Of a stretch of 64,000 nucleotides of DNA, positions 1 through 12,010 are shown in pieces (positions within the stretch are counted from its first letter, which is position 1; the number at the start of each line of letters is the position of its first letter). Under the pieces are notes generated by a model. That model made no database searches. It saw only the letters and a list, made by a program, of their open reading frames with translations, and was not told the origin of the DNA. The translations under genes were made by a program, and so were the position numbers. The DNA comes from Buxus sempervirens (taxonomy: Eukaryota; Streptophyta; Magnoliopsida; Buxales; Buxaceae), in assembly GCA_947561395.2 (NCBI GenBank), contig OX387184.1, positions 10,458,205 through 10,522,204 on the forward strand, given 5' to 3'.

Positions 1-2130
1 TCTCGGCCAAACCACAATCTATTTTAAGCATGCAGGGCCCAATTAGGGCTTGGGTGGGCCTCCAATGGTTTGGCCCACTCAAATCTCTCATTTTATCTTA
101 TTTAAGCATGATTGGGTTTATCGGGGTTGGTGGGCCCCGTTGGAAGGCCCACCTGGAATCAGTTTGGACCGGGTCGGTCCATGGCCCATTTTGGGTTTCC
201 GGGTGGCCCGGAAACCCTTCTGATTCATTCGAATTTGATCTAACAATCCAAAATATTGCACAAAATCAGCAAGATGGCAAAAAAAGAGTTCTGGCAGTGT
301 AGCCGGCCTGAGATACCGGTTACACACAGGGTTCTGTGTATCCGGTATCTATATCCGGCTACACGTGGGCTTCTGTTGATCCGGCCTGAGTTGCCGGATC
401 ACCTTGCAGAAGCCATTTTCTGGATTTTCGCACTGGGGTTGGGTTTTCATGCTTCTTGGGATGTTCTATGGGTGGTGTGGGCTCCTGTGTGAGCCCACAG
501 TGGTCTATGTGAGAGGAAAACCTCCTCTCGGTCACTTTTCGGGGAGCTTTGAGATCAATACCAAGGAAGATGGATGAGGCTCCAACTCTCCCTCCCCTTT
601 TGATAAAATACGGCCGAGAATCACATACTAAATCACCAACCAAACAAGGGAAAACTACAGCGAAGAAAGGATGAGAAGGGGGGGTTTAAACATGGGATAC
701 ATTAGATTACCAAGTATGGGGAAACATGCTTCCTCTTAAAACTGATGCACACATGCAAAACAGTGGCCTTAGTGGCCGAAAATCCTTAGAGGAATCTTTC
801 CTCCTCCCCTTTAAAACTAACTATGTACCTCTCCCTTACTCGGAGGTCTTCATGGGGTGAGATGAGAGCACATGTATACTTAAAACATAAAGGAAATGAT
901 CTCATGCAAAAGGAAGAAGACAAACCCCAAGAGCTTTGTGAAAAGCTCCCATTTTCATATATGTTAAATGAAGGTTAGTGAGGAACCATACCTTAGGGTT
1001 AAAACCCTGGATTGAGATGTGTGGAGCCTCCTTAGAGCATAGGAAGCAGTTGGAGCAGCACCTCCTCCCACCGACAGCAGCCTCTTCTCCTTCTTCAACT
1101 TCTTGAGTGAGGGAAGGAAGGGAATGGGGAAGGGTAGTAAGGCCAAACAAAGAGGTTCTTGGGTTTAGGGTGCAAGGAGGGGTTAAAGTGAGGGATTTCG
1201 GACCAGGTGCAGTGGGGGAGAAGAGGTGGAAACAGCCAAAGTAAAGCCAACCCCCGAAATGAGCTGCTGTTTGCTATTTATAAGCAAACTTAATGTATCC
1301 GGACTTCAAGTCCGGATACACTAAGGCTCCTTTGTATCCGGACTTGAAGTCCGGATACACTAAGGCTCCTTTGTATCCTGTCTTCAAGTCCGGATACAAA
1401 CACAATCATTCGAAAATTAAATGCCGCCGCGAATCTGTCGGCCAAGTGGCGCGAATGTCGCGCGGAAATCTTCTTGGATCCGGCCTTCAAGTCCGGATAT
1501 ACACAAGGGTATGTGTATCCGGTATATTTGACCGGATACAAATCAAAAAATTACGGATTTGCCCTTCGACTTGACCGATTCGACCGATTCGACCGATTTG
1601 ACACTTTTGGATATCTACGGATTGCCCCCTGCGAATTTTGGTTTAGTCCCTGAGATATTTGATGATTTTTGGATATTTGAGATTTAGTCCCTGAGATATT
1701 TTGCTGCATTGGCTGCCACGTGGGCAGTTCCTGCGCCACGTGTGCAGTTTCTGGTTTTGCTGCCCGGAAACTTCGACAGCTCATATCTCCTTCATCTGAA
1801 CTCCGATTTGAGCAAACTCAATTGCGTTGAACTCGTATCGGAGCCCTTTATTTAATGACATAGGGCTAAGCACTTGGCACGGGGTTCGAGGAAAAGTCAA
1901 CTTTTGGCCTTCCCTCAAGTTTGACCGCCCACAGAACCTTCATCCAGACTCTGATTCCAGCAAACTCAGTTGCGTTGGACTCGTGTCAGGATTCCCTATC
2001 CAATGGTATAGGGCAAGGTAGTCAAATTTCACTTGATCAAAAAGTCAACTTCTTGTCCCCTTGGGGTTTGACTTTCTGCCAGGGTTTTTATTTTCAGCAC
2101 TTCCAAGGGTGCAAAAATAAGGTGCTTACA
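1..2130 (-). mobile_element. LTR of a second Tat/Ogre-like element, cut by window edge
   Basis: This fossil LTR-retrotransposon sequence reads on the minus strand. It starts with TGTAAGCACC at 2130 and runs off the left edge. It is collinear with the 5' LTR at 10353-13695 (for example 20-300 matches 11110-11340) but clearly diverged from it. Its end abuts 2131, where the 3' LTR of the large gag element resumes at ACCGCCCGC, so this LTR appears to have inserted into that 3' LTR, with ACCGC (2131-2135) as the likely target-site duplication. Whether it is a solo LTR or the end of a full element cannot be seen. The reading frames inside it are not genes. Confidence 0.7.
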
Positions 2131-2400
2131 ACCGCCCGCAAAACCGTCATCCGGACTCCGATTCCTGCAAACTTAGTTGCGTCGGAATCGTGTCGAGATT
2201 CTCTATCCAATGATATAAAGCAAGGTGGCCAAATATCACTTAATAAAAAAGTCAACTTTTTGTCCCTCCGGGGTTTGACTTTCTGCCAGGGTTTTGAGCT
2301 GTTTTGCTGTCTTTTAGCACATTTTTTTTGTTTTCTTATTTTCTTTTCTTTTCCTCCTTTTTTTTTTTTTTTTGGTTTGATCAAAATTTGGGTGCTTACA
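2131..2400 (-). repeat. Start of the 3' LTR of the gag-only element
   Basis: These 270 bp match 13425-13695 of the 5' LTR almost base for base; the only difference noticed is one base in the long T run near 2360. The segment ends in TGCTTACA (plus strand), next to the polypurine tract. Confidence 0.8.
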
Positions 2401-2415
2401 GCTGCCCCCCTTTGT
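2401..2415 (-). other. Polypurine tract
   Basis: On the minus strand the sequence just before the 3' LTR is ACAAAGGGGGGCAGC. A purine-rich run directly next to the TG of the 3' LTR is the usual plus-strand priming site of LTR elements, and it fixes the element's orientation. Confidence 0.7.
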
Positions 2416-5135
2416 CGGAGTCACTTGTTGATGAACGACAAAGGTTGAAAGAAACCCAAATTTTGCATTCCTCACCTCCTTCTGAGAGAGCCTGGGATTT
2501 AATTTTTGGTTGGTGGGACAAAGCACATTAACGCGAGCTGGTCATGCGTGTGGTACCTTTCCCGGTTCTGGTTCTTAGAAATAGGTGGTGATTAGCACCT
2601 TTTCTAGATTCTGGTTCTGGGGAAAAGGTGGTGATTAGCACGTTTCCGGGTTTGGGTTCTTTGGAATAGGTGGTGATTAGCACCTTTCCGGTTTTGGGTT
2701 TTCTGGATGATTCAGCTTCTCAGATTTCAGTGAGGATGCAATTTTCAGATTTCAGTGAGGATGTAAACATTTTTTCTTTTTTCTTTTTTTTCTTCTTTTT
2801 TTTTCTTTTTTTTTTTTTCAAGCTTTGGGGAGTTGGAGGTGGGCTAAGGAACGGAAGGAGGAAGGAAGGAGGAGGTGCTCTTGGTGAGGAGGTGCTCCTG
2901 GCGCTGTCCGGTGCCTCAAGGGGACTCACCCACCTGTCCTACTCTACTTACAAAAGTGGGAAATCAAAAATTACATGAGGGGCCAATTTGCCCATTTGTC
3001 TTCAGAATACACCTTCTCTTCTTGATCGTGAGCTTGCTTGACCTTTGGACGGTTCTCCGCTGGGGATCTGGGGATTCTTTATTTGGGAAAGAACCCGCAG
3101 GGGACAAGTGAGCTTTCTTCAAACCCCATCTTGGTGTGCGTTGGATTACCGCCTGGCTTTCCTCCGCTTTGCTTTTCTTGTCTTCTTTCTTTTCTTTCCT
3201 TTCCTTCCAACTTGAGGATGCTTCTTGATATCATCTGGCTTTTCCTGCCTTGCCTGGGCCTGCAAAATTCTCACAAGGTAGTGAGGTATCTGAAGTTCCC
3301 ACTGTGAGCACTTGTGGCTTACTTGATTTTATTGTGTGTGCGAGTAAACATGACTGAAATGAGATATTTTTCAAAAGTTTTTTTGTTTTTTTTTTTGTTT
3401 TTTTTTTGTTTTTTTTTGCACAAGTGCTTCAAAAGGAATGGCCAGGACCAGTGACCATGGTGATTTGCCTTGTTAGCTTAAAGTGTTTTGGGACGGTGTG
3501 TTCGACACGCATTCCCATGAGATTCTTGACTTGTGCCATCAGAGGCTCTCAGTGGTTCTGTAAAAGTTTAGAAGGTGGGGAATGTCTCAAGGAGTGTTTT
3601 CCCTTTCCCAGTTTTGGTTGCTCTCACCTTGACCCAATCATTTAGGGTGGTTTCAGGATCTTGCTATTGAGGGTTTTCCCTTTGTCTTTTCCCTTGGGTT
3701 AGTGCTTGCCCCAGCTTTAGGGACTTTGGTTGACTTTTGTGCATCATGTCTCATAGATCAGAGAGGTCTTCACATTAGGACGAAACATAGGCTTGGTTTT
3801 AAATTTGAGAAATGAAGGGATATAAGGCTCAAATTCTTTTCTTTTCATTTTCAGGTTTTACTTTGTGTCTCGCCAAAGCTCATTTTTCTTTTTAGATTCC
3901 TTCATTATAGATCTGCATGAATTCGACTGTCACATCCTCTGCAATCAGAGAGGACTTTCTGATGGGACGAAACGTAGGCTGAGGTTTTTGGTTTATGAAA
4001 GGAAGGGAATATGGCTCAAAGTCTTTTGCAAATGGGTCGAGTCATGTCCTACCCTTTTCTTGACTGCTTGGGCTTTGCCAATACCTTTTCACTTTCTTTC
4101 ATTTTTTTCTTCTGGAGGCCTTTTGTGACTTTCACTTTTTCCTCTAGCATTTTTGCTTTTCCTTTTCTTTGCTCTGGGGTCATCTTAGCTTTTTTACTTT
4201 GACTAGCATGCCCCGGTTTATTTTCTGCTTTCTCTTCTTTTTCCTTTGTTCTTGCTCATCCATGTCTCTTTTCTTCTTTATCAAGCGCCATATTTAGGGC
4301 TCATGACTCAGTGGGTTAGAAGAAAGAAAGTTAGGCTCAAAATGGTTTGACTAGAGATATGACTTTGAAATTGGGAAAATAAAGCAAAGATGGCCTTTCA
4401 TCCTTTTGCAGAAGTTGTGACAACTTGGTTGAAATATTCATGCAAATTTATTCAAAAATCTATTCATCCGTTTTATTTTCTTTCTTAGCTTTTCCCCGGT
4501 GTGGGGTGGCTAGACACAACACGGGTATTTGAATAATACGATCAAGCCCAAAGTGTTTTGACTAGTGATTCTTAAGATTCAGGATTCATGAAGGACGGCC
4601 TCTCATCCTTTCTTAAAGACGTGATGTTAAAGTCGGCCTAAGCCCTTAGCTGGTTCTAGCACTTTCACTTCTCTTTCTTTTTCCTTCCCTTTCTCTCAAG
4701 GACCATTTTGCCCCGGTGTAAAGATAGGTTTGGGAGGAAAATCAAGGCATGGATCAGGAAAGATTGCCTTTGGCTCAATCAAGGTTCTCATGGGAGCAGT
4801 ATATTGCACCCGGCTGAAGACACCTTTGAGCAACTCAACATTTTTCCATGATCATGGTGGTGCCAAAAGTGCGATCTCAGAATGATGTCATCATCGACCT
4901 GAGCACTTGCCATTTTTTTCAAAAAGTATTTTCTTCTGTGTCTTTTTTCCAAAAGGTTTTTTACAAAAGTTTGCATGAAAGCGAAAGCATGTAAAAAATA
5001 TGTACAGAATGACCCATCACCAGGAACGGTTGATGTAAAAAGTAAATTCAAACTTAGCCTGGGAACGGCGGACTCGGCGTGGGGTCGCGTCCGGTGCAGA
5101 TTTTGGATTCTTGGGAGTTTGTTGCGCCCCGCAAC
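2416..5135 (-). other. Noncoding 3' interior of the gag-only element
   Basis: About 2.7 kb lies between gag and the polypurine tract. Full Tat/Ogre elements carry pol here. No reverse transcriptase, RNase H or integrase motif is recognisable in any frame. Short direct repeats of a GGTGGTGATTAGCACC motif lie at 2585-2700, and T- and C-rich tracts are common. Short open frames here have no recognisable domain. Confidence 0.55.
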
Positions 5136-6719
5136 TCACTTCTCAGCTGTGCCACTGGAGGATGCCCCCTTACTGTGATCCGGGAGAGGGTTCACATATA
5201 CGGCGGCCGGTGGTGTTTTGGCAGGAGCAGGAGGGTCCACTGTGATTCTTCTGGCATCAATCAGATCTTGGATTGCATGCCGAAGGGCCCAACACTGATT
5301 AGTGGCATGCCCCGGTGACCCCATGTGATATTCACAGATTGCCTTGGGGTCATAGTTCCTGTTCAACGCCGCATTCGGGTTGGGAGTTATCAACCTTACA
5401 TAGCCTCCCTTCATCAATGTAGGAAGGAGCTCTGCCAGCGTATATGGGAGAGGTGTAAATACCCTCTGTCTCCGATCTTCCCTTCGTGCACCCTGTGGCG
5501 GTGCCGACCCGGTAGGCCCTGTGCCATGTGGATGTGACCCTCCTTGCAGGTGGAGTGGTTGTTGCCCATGTGCGGAGTCAACACTTGCCACGTCTCTCTG
5601 GCCTTCAGGCTTCTTGCCTCCATTCATTGGCCTTCTTGTCATTGCCCCAGGTGAGCCTGCATCTATCAATCCTGCCTTGATGCCACCCTCAACCCTGTCG
5701 GCGATTTGGACCAAGGCACTAAAGCTTGTTGCCTGTTGGCCAATCATGTGAGAGTAGTATGGTTGCCCCAGGGTTGAGATGAACAGGCTGGCCATCTCTT
5801 CCTCTGTCAGTGGTGGGCGCACCATCATTGCATGTTCGCGCCATCTTCGAGCATAATCCCGGATTATCTCGCCTGCTTTCTTGCTCATCCTCATTAATTC
5901 CATCCTTGTTGGTACAACCTCAGAGTTAAACCTGAACTGCTCAGTGAAGATGTGTGCCAGGTCTGACCAAGTTCGGATCTGTGCAGGGCTCAGGGTGGAA
6001 AACCAACGATGTGCTTGCCCAGTCAAGGATCTCTGGAATAGCTGTATCATCAACTGCTCATCCCTGTTGTACCCCATCATGGCTCCACAGTATGATCTCA
6101 GGTGTGCAGTGGGGCAGCCAGTCCCGTCGAATTTCTCAAAGTCAGGACACCTAAACTTTGCCGGGAGTCGCATGTCAGGGAAGAAACAGAAATTGTCAAC
6201 TGTCATCCTACCTGGCATTGCCCCTCTTTTCATCTCTTGCCATTCCGCCCTGAGGTCTTTGATCGTGGCACTAAGTTCAGGCGAGATGCCCCTTACCTCG
6301 ACCCTCTGTCTATGCCATTCCTCCTCTTCTTCCTGGTTTATCTCCGGGATGTGCGGGAGATGTAATGCTTCTTCAGGAGGTGGCTGATGCAGCTGTTGGC
6401 CTTGTGGCACCGGCGGAGGTGGAACTTGTGGAGGGAAAGCCTGTGGAGGCATGGGATGGACAGGTACCGGCGGGGCATGTGGTGGTCCTGGCGGCGCCTG
6501 CGGCAATGCTTGTGGTTCTCCTTGAGGTTGCAGGATAACTGGTTGCGGCATCTGCCTGACCAAACTCTGGAGCAGCTGGGTGATTTGCCCCATCTGCTGC
6601 GTTAGGTGGATAATCACAGGCTCATCCTCAATCTGGCGCTGAGGCAGAGGCAGAGGCTGTTGCGGTGCTGGAGGTTGTGGTACTAGTGGCTGAGGTACAG
6701 GTGGCTCTTCTGGGTTCAT
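5136..6719 (-). CDS. Gag polyprotein of the Tat/Ogre-like element
   Basis: This is the structural Gag protein of the LTR element, a fossil. The start taken is the Met at 6719 (MNPEEPPVPQP), giving about 527 aa; the frame stays open further upstream. Residues 1-130 are a Pro/Gln-rich, low-complexity region. The retrotransposon gag domain lies at roughly 190-350, with FDGTGCPTAHLRSY, HRWFSTL and EQFRFN as typical Ty3/Gypsy gag blocks. Near the C-terminus a Cys/His motif CEYHMGSPGHATNQCWAL is followed by IQDLIDA, a pairing characteristic of Tat/Ogre Gag proteins. The frame looks open from end to end. No protease or pol follows it, so any mobility would depend on enzymes from another element. Confidence 0.8.
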   Translation of the reverse strand: MNPEEPPVPQPLVPQPPAPQQPLPLPQRQIEDEPVIIHLTQQMGQITQLLQSLVRQMPQPVILQPQGEPQALPQAPPGPPHAPPVPVHPMPPQAFPPQVPPPPVPQGQQLHQPPPEEALHLPHIPEINQEEEEEWHRQRVEVRGISPELSATIKDLRAEWQEMKRGAMPGRMTVDNFCFFPDMRLPAKFRCPDFEKFDGTGCPTAHLRSYCGAMMGYNRDEQLMIQLFQRSLTGQAHRWFSTLSPAQIRTWSDLAHIFTEQFRFNSEVVPTRMELMRMSKKAGEIIRDYARRWREHAMMVRPPLTEEEMASLFISTLGQPYYSHMIGQQATSFSALVQIADRVEGGIKAGLIDAGSPGAMTRRPMNGGKKPEGQRDVASVDSAHGQQPLHLQGGSHPHGTGPTGSAPPQGARREDRRQRVFTPLPYTLAELLPTLMKGGYVRLITPNPNAALNRNYDPKAICEYHMGSPGHATNQCWALRHAIQDLIDARRITVDPPAPAKTPPAAVYVNPLPDHSKGASSSGTAEK

Positions 6720-7012
6720 CCTTGCACGGGATCTTAGCAGATACGGGCTCCGATTGGCAATGGTTGCACCGCTTTCAACCTTGGGGTTACAAAAATAAAA
6801 ACAAAAGGAAGGACAAACAAGCAACATGTTAGTTTCTTCCGAAAATGGTCTGCTCCTGTGCGAGGGCAGCCGTGGTTTAGAGTGCCGTGGGTGGCAGAAA
6901 AGTGGTGCTCTTTTTTTTTTTTTTTTTTTTAAGAGATAAATTCTGCTTTGTGCTGGTGCTGTGAGTGGTGACAAGGAATCTTTGTACTGCAGACAGCGCT
7001 GCGACCGTGTGT

Positions 7013-8160
7013 GACAAACGCCGTATGTGGCTATGCATGAAAATGAAACGTCTTGAAAGCTGTGCTATGCCAAGGATTGGCAAGGGTGGACGCCGTATAT
7101 GGCTATACACGAAAAAGAAATATCTTGAAAGCTGTGCTATCCCGTATGTGGGAAGGGTAGCCTAAGGGGAGATGCCGTATATGGCTATATATGAAAAAGA
7201 AACATCTTAAAAGCTGTGATATCCCGTATGTGGGAAGGGTAGCCCAAAGGTGGATGCCGTATATGGCTATACATGAAAAAGAAATATCTTGAAAGCTGTG
7301 GATGCCGTATATGGCTATACATGAAAAAGAAACATTTTGAAAGCTGTGCTATCCCGTATATGGGAAGGGTAGCCCAAGGGTGGATGCCGTATATGGCTAT
7401 ACATGAAAAAGAAATATTTTGAAAGCTGTGCTATCCCGTATATGGGAAGGGTAGCCCAAGGGTGGATGCCGTATATGGCTATACATGAAAAAGAAATATT
7501 TTGAAAGCTGTGCTATCCCGTATATGGGAAGGGTAGCCCAAGGGTGGATGCCGTATATGGCCTTCTTGAAAGCTGTGCTATCCCGTATATGGGAAGGGTA
7601 GCCCAAGGGTGGATGCCGTATATGGCCTTCTTGAAAGCTGTGCTATCCCGTATATGGGAAGGGTAGCCCAAGGGTGGATGCCGTATATGGCATTCTTGAA
7701 AGCTGTGCTATCCCGTATGTGGGAAGGGTAGCCCAAGGGTGGATGCCGTATATGGCCTTCTTGAAAGCTGTGCTATCCCGGGTATGAGAAGGGTAGCCGA
7801 AGCCGTGCTATCTCAAACGCGAGAAGGGTAGCCCAAGGGTGAGGGTGCTGTGCTATCTTGCATATGAGAAGGGTAGCCTGAGCTGTGCTATCCCATATAC
7901 AAGAAGGGTAGCTGGAAGGTGAAAGTGCTGTGCTATCTTGCGTATGAGAAGGGTAGCCTGAGCTGTGCTATCCCATACACAAGAAGGGTAGCTGGAAGGT
8001 AAGAGTGCTGTGCTATCTTGCACATGAGAAGGGTAGCCTGAGCTGTGCTATCTCACGTACAAGAAGGGTAGCTGAAAGGTATGAGAGCTGTGCTATCTTG
8101 CACATGAGAAGGGTGGCCTGAGCTGTGCTATCTCACGTACAAGAAGGGTAGCTGTGCTTT
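7013..8160 (-). repeat. Satellite-like tandem array in the retroelement leader
   Basis: About 15 imperfect tandem units share GCTGTGCTATCCCGTATATG and GGAAGGGTAGCC. In 7254-7550 the spacing is about 82 bp; from 7550 to 7790 a shortened unit of about 65 bp repeats; from 7800 to 8160 a diverged form repeats. Each unit holds the inverted pair GCTAtCCC...GGGTAGC and could fold into a short stem-loop. The array lies between the primer site and gag. It is a minisatellite, not a CRISPR array. Confidence 0.85.
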
Positions 8161-10331
8161 GGAAATTTTTAACAGGGACTCTTGGTTTTGGTGCCGCAAA
8201 TGGCAAAGTGATTTTTTTTTTTTTTTTTGAAGACCTTTTATTGGTTCGGTGCCGTAGACGGCAAATGGATTTTTTTTTTTTTTTTTTTGAAAATTTTAGG
8301 AATGTGCCGTTTTTGGCACGATGATTCTTGGAAAATTTTAGGAATTTTAGGATTCTGAGAGATTGGCTTAAAACATTCTTTGGAAATCTTTTTTTTTTTT
8401 TTTGTTTTTTGTTTTGAGGTTTTGCTGTTTTGACGGTAAAACCCGAAATCGTGCCGAGATTGGCAAATTTTGAAATTATTGCTATGAGGAAGCAAAATGG
8501 GGGGCATTGGGATTGGTTCCAAATGTCATGCCATGGATGGCATTGCCCCTGTTGAAAAGGAATGTATGCCAAAAAAGGCAATTCGATGTTTCTCCAGGGT
8601 GATGGCCCAATATAACCATGGAAAATGGTTTATCCTGAGTCACGGGAGATCTTCACAAATGTTCGTCATGAAAGACGATTTTGATGTAGGCCCAGAGGCC
8701 ACTTAAAGCTGTTTTTTTTTTTTGAAAAACAATGTGCACCTCGGAAGGCGGCTTGATGTACGCCCGGAGGCGGTTCGATGTATGCCATGAGGCACTTTGA
8801 TGTACGCCCGGAGGCGATTAAATTTTGAAAATTCTTTTTGTGCAATTTTTCAGAGCAGTTTTGACCAAAAGTGTTGGCATGGTTTTGATTTTGAAATTGG
8901 TGCAACTTGATGTGCAAATGATTTATGCATGCGCAGGACGGTAAGGGCAAGTATTGCAAGGCTTACCATAGTATTAAACGGAAATACACAAACAAAATTA
9001 AAATGTGTGTGCAGTCCTAGAAGGGGTTGGTGCCAACGAAGGCACGACTCCTAGACATACTTGTGTAAGGAAGCACATCCAAGTCCAAATCAGTCTTTTC
9101 ATCTGTTCTGAAGAATCTCTGCTGTCTGATTGAAGAGCTGCTTACAACTTGCCAGCTAGGGCGAAATCACTTAAAGCCTAAAAAGCTGGAAAAGTGTTCG
9201 ATCCCAGGGTTGTTGGGAACCCTAGGACAAGGTACAATTGATTGTGAAAGGGTAGGCTGAAAAGTCCTAGATCTAGGGTTTCACTGCCCCTGTTCTGATC
9301 TGGCCTGCTTTCGTCTGCTCTTTCTGATTTGGCCGGCTTTCGTCTGCTAAAAAAGACTGATCCGGACTCAGGGTGCTTCCCGCGGACTCAATGGGTCAGG
9401 GCCCACGGCACACAGGACTCAATGCATGGATCTGGGGTGGTTCCCCTGATCAAAGTTTGGTAGGTTTCCTAAATTAGGGCTGAGGTAGCCCATGATCTAG
9501 TGTTTACTCAGTTGGATGCAAAAAGCGGGGGTTGCTGCCCCTGATGGACTCTTGGATTTTAAGTTGATTTTACTCCTTTTGTATTCATCATTCATATCAC
9601 CCTCGCAATATCAAGCGCGGTTTGTTCAGAAACGTTAGGTGGGAGAGGATACCCAGCCCGAGACATAAGCCTACAAGGGTCTGGACCAGTACTGGATCCT
9701 CGCGTGCCACGGCAAGAAACCTGTGGTGCTAATGGACTCCAGAAAACTTGGGGGATGGGTTTACCCTGCTTTCCCCGGCAAGCCACGGGAGCGTAGGTGC
9801 TAATACCATCCCAAGAGTCAGTTCATAGGAATCAGAAGGGTAGGCTGCTAGAGAGGTCTAAGTCTTGGAAAAGAAGATGCAGTATCCGCTCTCATTCATT
9901 CAGGGTCGGATCATCCACGCATCCTCCCTCGTGCGTGTCACCCCACGCATTTTATCACAAAACTGGAAAATAAATCCATCCACGGTGTGGTGGTGTGCCC
10001 GTATGTGCATTTGGGCCGAGTGCGGTGTCTAACCGGGTGAGATTTGACTGGATTTTGTTGATAAAGGAATTTTTACCGTCTCGTATAGTAAGGTGCAGAA
10101 TTGGCACGCAATACGAGGTTCCGGGAGAGTCCCCAGGTAAGTGGGGGGTCACAGGGGACCGCTTAAATCCCACTTTCCTTAGGCGATTATCATGTCCTTA
10201 TGACAGGACTCCCCAGAATACGCAATTGCGTGTATTCCACGTCTTACTAAGCGAGGTAGTAAAACCCTAAAATCGACTAAATCCCTCTCAGGTTGACTCA
10301 TTCTAACCAAGGGTCCTATTGGGCTGAGAGG
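8161..10331 (-). other. Leader region of the gag-only element
   Basis: About 2.2 kb lies between the primer site and the tandem array. It has poly-T tracts (8210-8420), short direct repeats of GATGTACGCCCGGAGGCG-type units at about 8755-8815, and no convincing coding region. Confidence 0.5.
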
Positions 10332-10350
10332 TCCCCAGCAGAGTCGCCAA
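10332..10350 (-). other. Primer-binding site, tRNA-Arg type
   Basis: On the minus strand TTGGCGACTCTGCTGGGGA follows the LTR end by two bases. This sequence type, complementary to the 3' end of a tRNA-Arg, is the usual primer site of Ogre-type plant Gypsy elements. The assignment rests on recalled family knowledge; no tRNA alignment was done. Confidence 0.65.
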
Positions 10351-11489
10351 GCTGTGCGCGTGGTCGCACGGGTCGGCACGCCTCCCAAAGGGTAATTTCG
10401 GGAATGTTGGAGTCGCCACCGCCTGATGGGGTGCAGGCGGACACCTGGGTGCCTAAGTTCTTCTACTAAGGCTTGGTCTGCGGCTTGAGATTCTAAGTAG
10501 GTTCTCGGTTGAGGTCTGGGGAAGTCCGTAGACACCCCAGTCCACCCCGTCAAATGACGGGTCCCATAAGTTTCCCTGGTTTGAGTCAACTCTGGTCTCT
10601 CACTCACCCGATTCCTATTCCAGCATGTAATTTTGATTAAGTCTAGCGGGACCGCCAAAGTGGTGTGGGTCCCTTTACTTGGTTTTATCTTTCTTAGCTT
10701 AAAGTGGTGTGAGTCTGATTGGGCGGGCCCCGTTGGAAGGCCCGTGGGTTCCTTGGTGGGCTTGGTTGAGCCCACGTGTCCCTTGGTGGGCCTCGGTCTA
10801 AACCTGAGAGACCCTTTGGGCTTTGGTTCAAGTGAATTGATTTTACTTTGAAGTTCAGTTTGGTTATTTAAGTGATTTCTATGCACAAGTGGGCCGGGAC
10901 TGTTTGTGCGCCCTTGAGTGGGCCCCACAGTTGTTTGCCAAGTGATTTGAGATTTATCTTGCTTAAGTTTCCAAAGTGGGCCAGGATGTGGGCTTGGGGC
11001 CCTTTACCTGGGCTTGGGCTTGAAAGCCCAAGACTTCCTGAGTTAGGGTTTTGAAACCCTAACCTTAGTTGGTTAATGGGCTTGGTGGGCCCGATAGGCC
11101 CTGCCCTTGGTCCCGGCCAAACCACGACCTAATTTAAGCATGCAGGCCCCGCATAGGGCTTGGGTGGGCCCCAAGTGGTCCGGCCCGCCCAGCTCCTTTG
11201 ATTATCTTATTTAAGCACGATTCAATGGTTCGGGCTGGGTGGGCCCCGTTGGAGGGCCCACTGGAAATCAAGTCAGACCGGGTGGTCTGGGTCCCAGGTT
11301 GGGTTCCCGGGTGACCCGGAAACCCTATTGGCATATTTGGTTCGGTTTGAGAATGTCACCCCACAGTCAAAAATCATGAAATACACAAAATACACTGGGT
11401 CCAAGGGGTATTTTCGGAATTCAAAAAATATAGGCCATTCGGCCTTAAAAGGGTAGGCGCCGACCTCCGGGTGCTAGGCGCGAGGTCAG

Positions 11490-12010
11490 CGCGAGGTGGG
11501 CGGACCGAAAACAGCGAAAAAACACCCAAAAACGAGGTGGGCGCACCCAAAATGAGGTGGGCGCGAGGTGAGCGCGAGGTGAGCACGAGGTGAGCGCGAG
11601 GTGAGCGCATCCAAATTTAGGTGAGCGCGAGGTGAGCACGAGGTGAGCACGAGGTGAGCGCGAGATGAGCGCATCCAAATTTAGGTGGGCGCGAGGTGAG
11701 CGCGAGGTGAGCACGAGGTGAGCACGAGGTGAGCACGAGGTGAGCGCGAGGTGAGCGCGAGATGAGCGCACCCAAATTTAGGTGGGCACGAGGTGAGCGC
11801 GAGGTGAGCACGAGGTGAGCGCGAGGTGAGCGCGAGATGAGCGCATCCAAATTTAGGTGGGCACGAGGTGAGCACGAGATGAGCGCGAGGTGAGCGCGAG
11901 GTGAGCGGACCCAAGCTAGGTGGGCACGAGGTGAGCACGAGATGAGCGCGAGGTGAGCGCGAGGTGAGCGGACCCAAGCTAGGTGAGCGCGAGCTCAGCG
12001 CGAGGTGAGC
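11490..12010. repeat. GC-rich minisatellite inside the LTR
   Basis: About 0.5 kb is built from a 10-11-bp unit, GAGGTGAGCGC or GAGGTGAGCAC, broken at intervals by an ATCCAAATTTAGGTGGGC-like spacer. It creates long open frames of repeated RSPRAHL on the minus strand, which are artefacts of the repeat. The related solo LTR carries a shorter version at about 56560-56870. Confidence 0.85.

Noticed and set aside
2094-2929. Lys-rich minus-strand frames with KKKKK runs
   Set aside because: They come from poly-T/pyrimidine tracts in LTR and retroelement DNA.
7013-8160. Regularly spaced direct repeats resembling a CRISPR array
   Set aside because: The repeats are contiguous satellite units with variable 82/65-bp periods, have no unique spacers and no cas genes, and lie inside a plant retroelement.
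10179-10928. Minus-strand frame of 249 aa, and its counterpart at 57243-58052
   Set aside because: Both lie in LTR sequence of the same family (GC-rich, Pro/Thr/Gly-biased). The shared frame reflects LTR homology and no known domain is present.
11374-11977. Several overlapping minus-strand frames encoding repeated RSPRAHLVLTS
   Set aside because: They are translations of the GAGGTGAGC minisatellite in an LTR; all frames of a 10-11-bp repeat without stops stay open. Likewise at 56460-56906.
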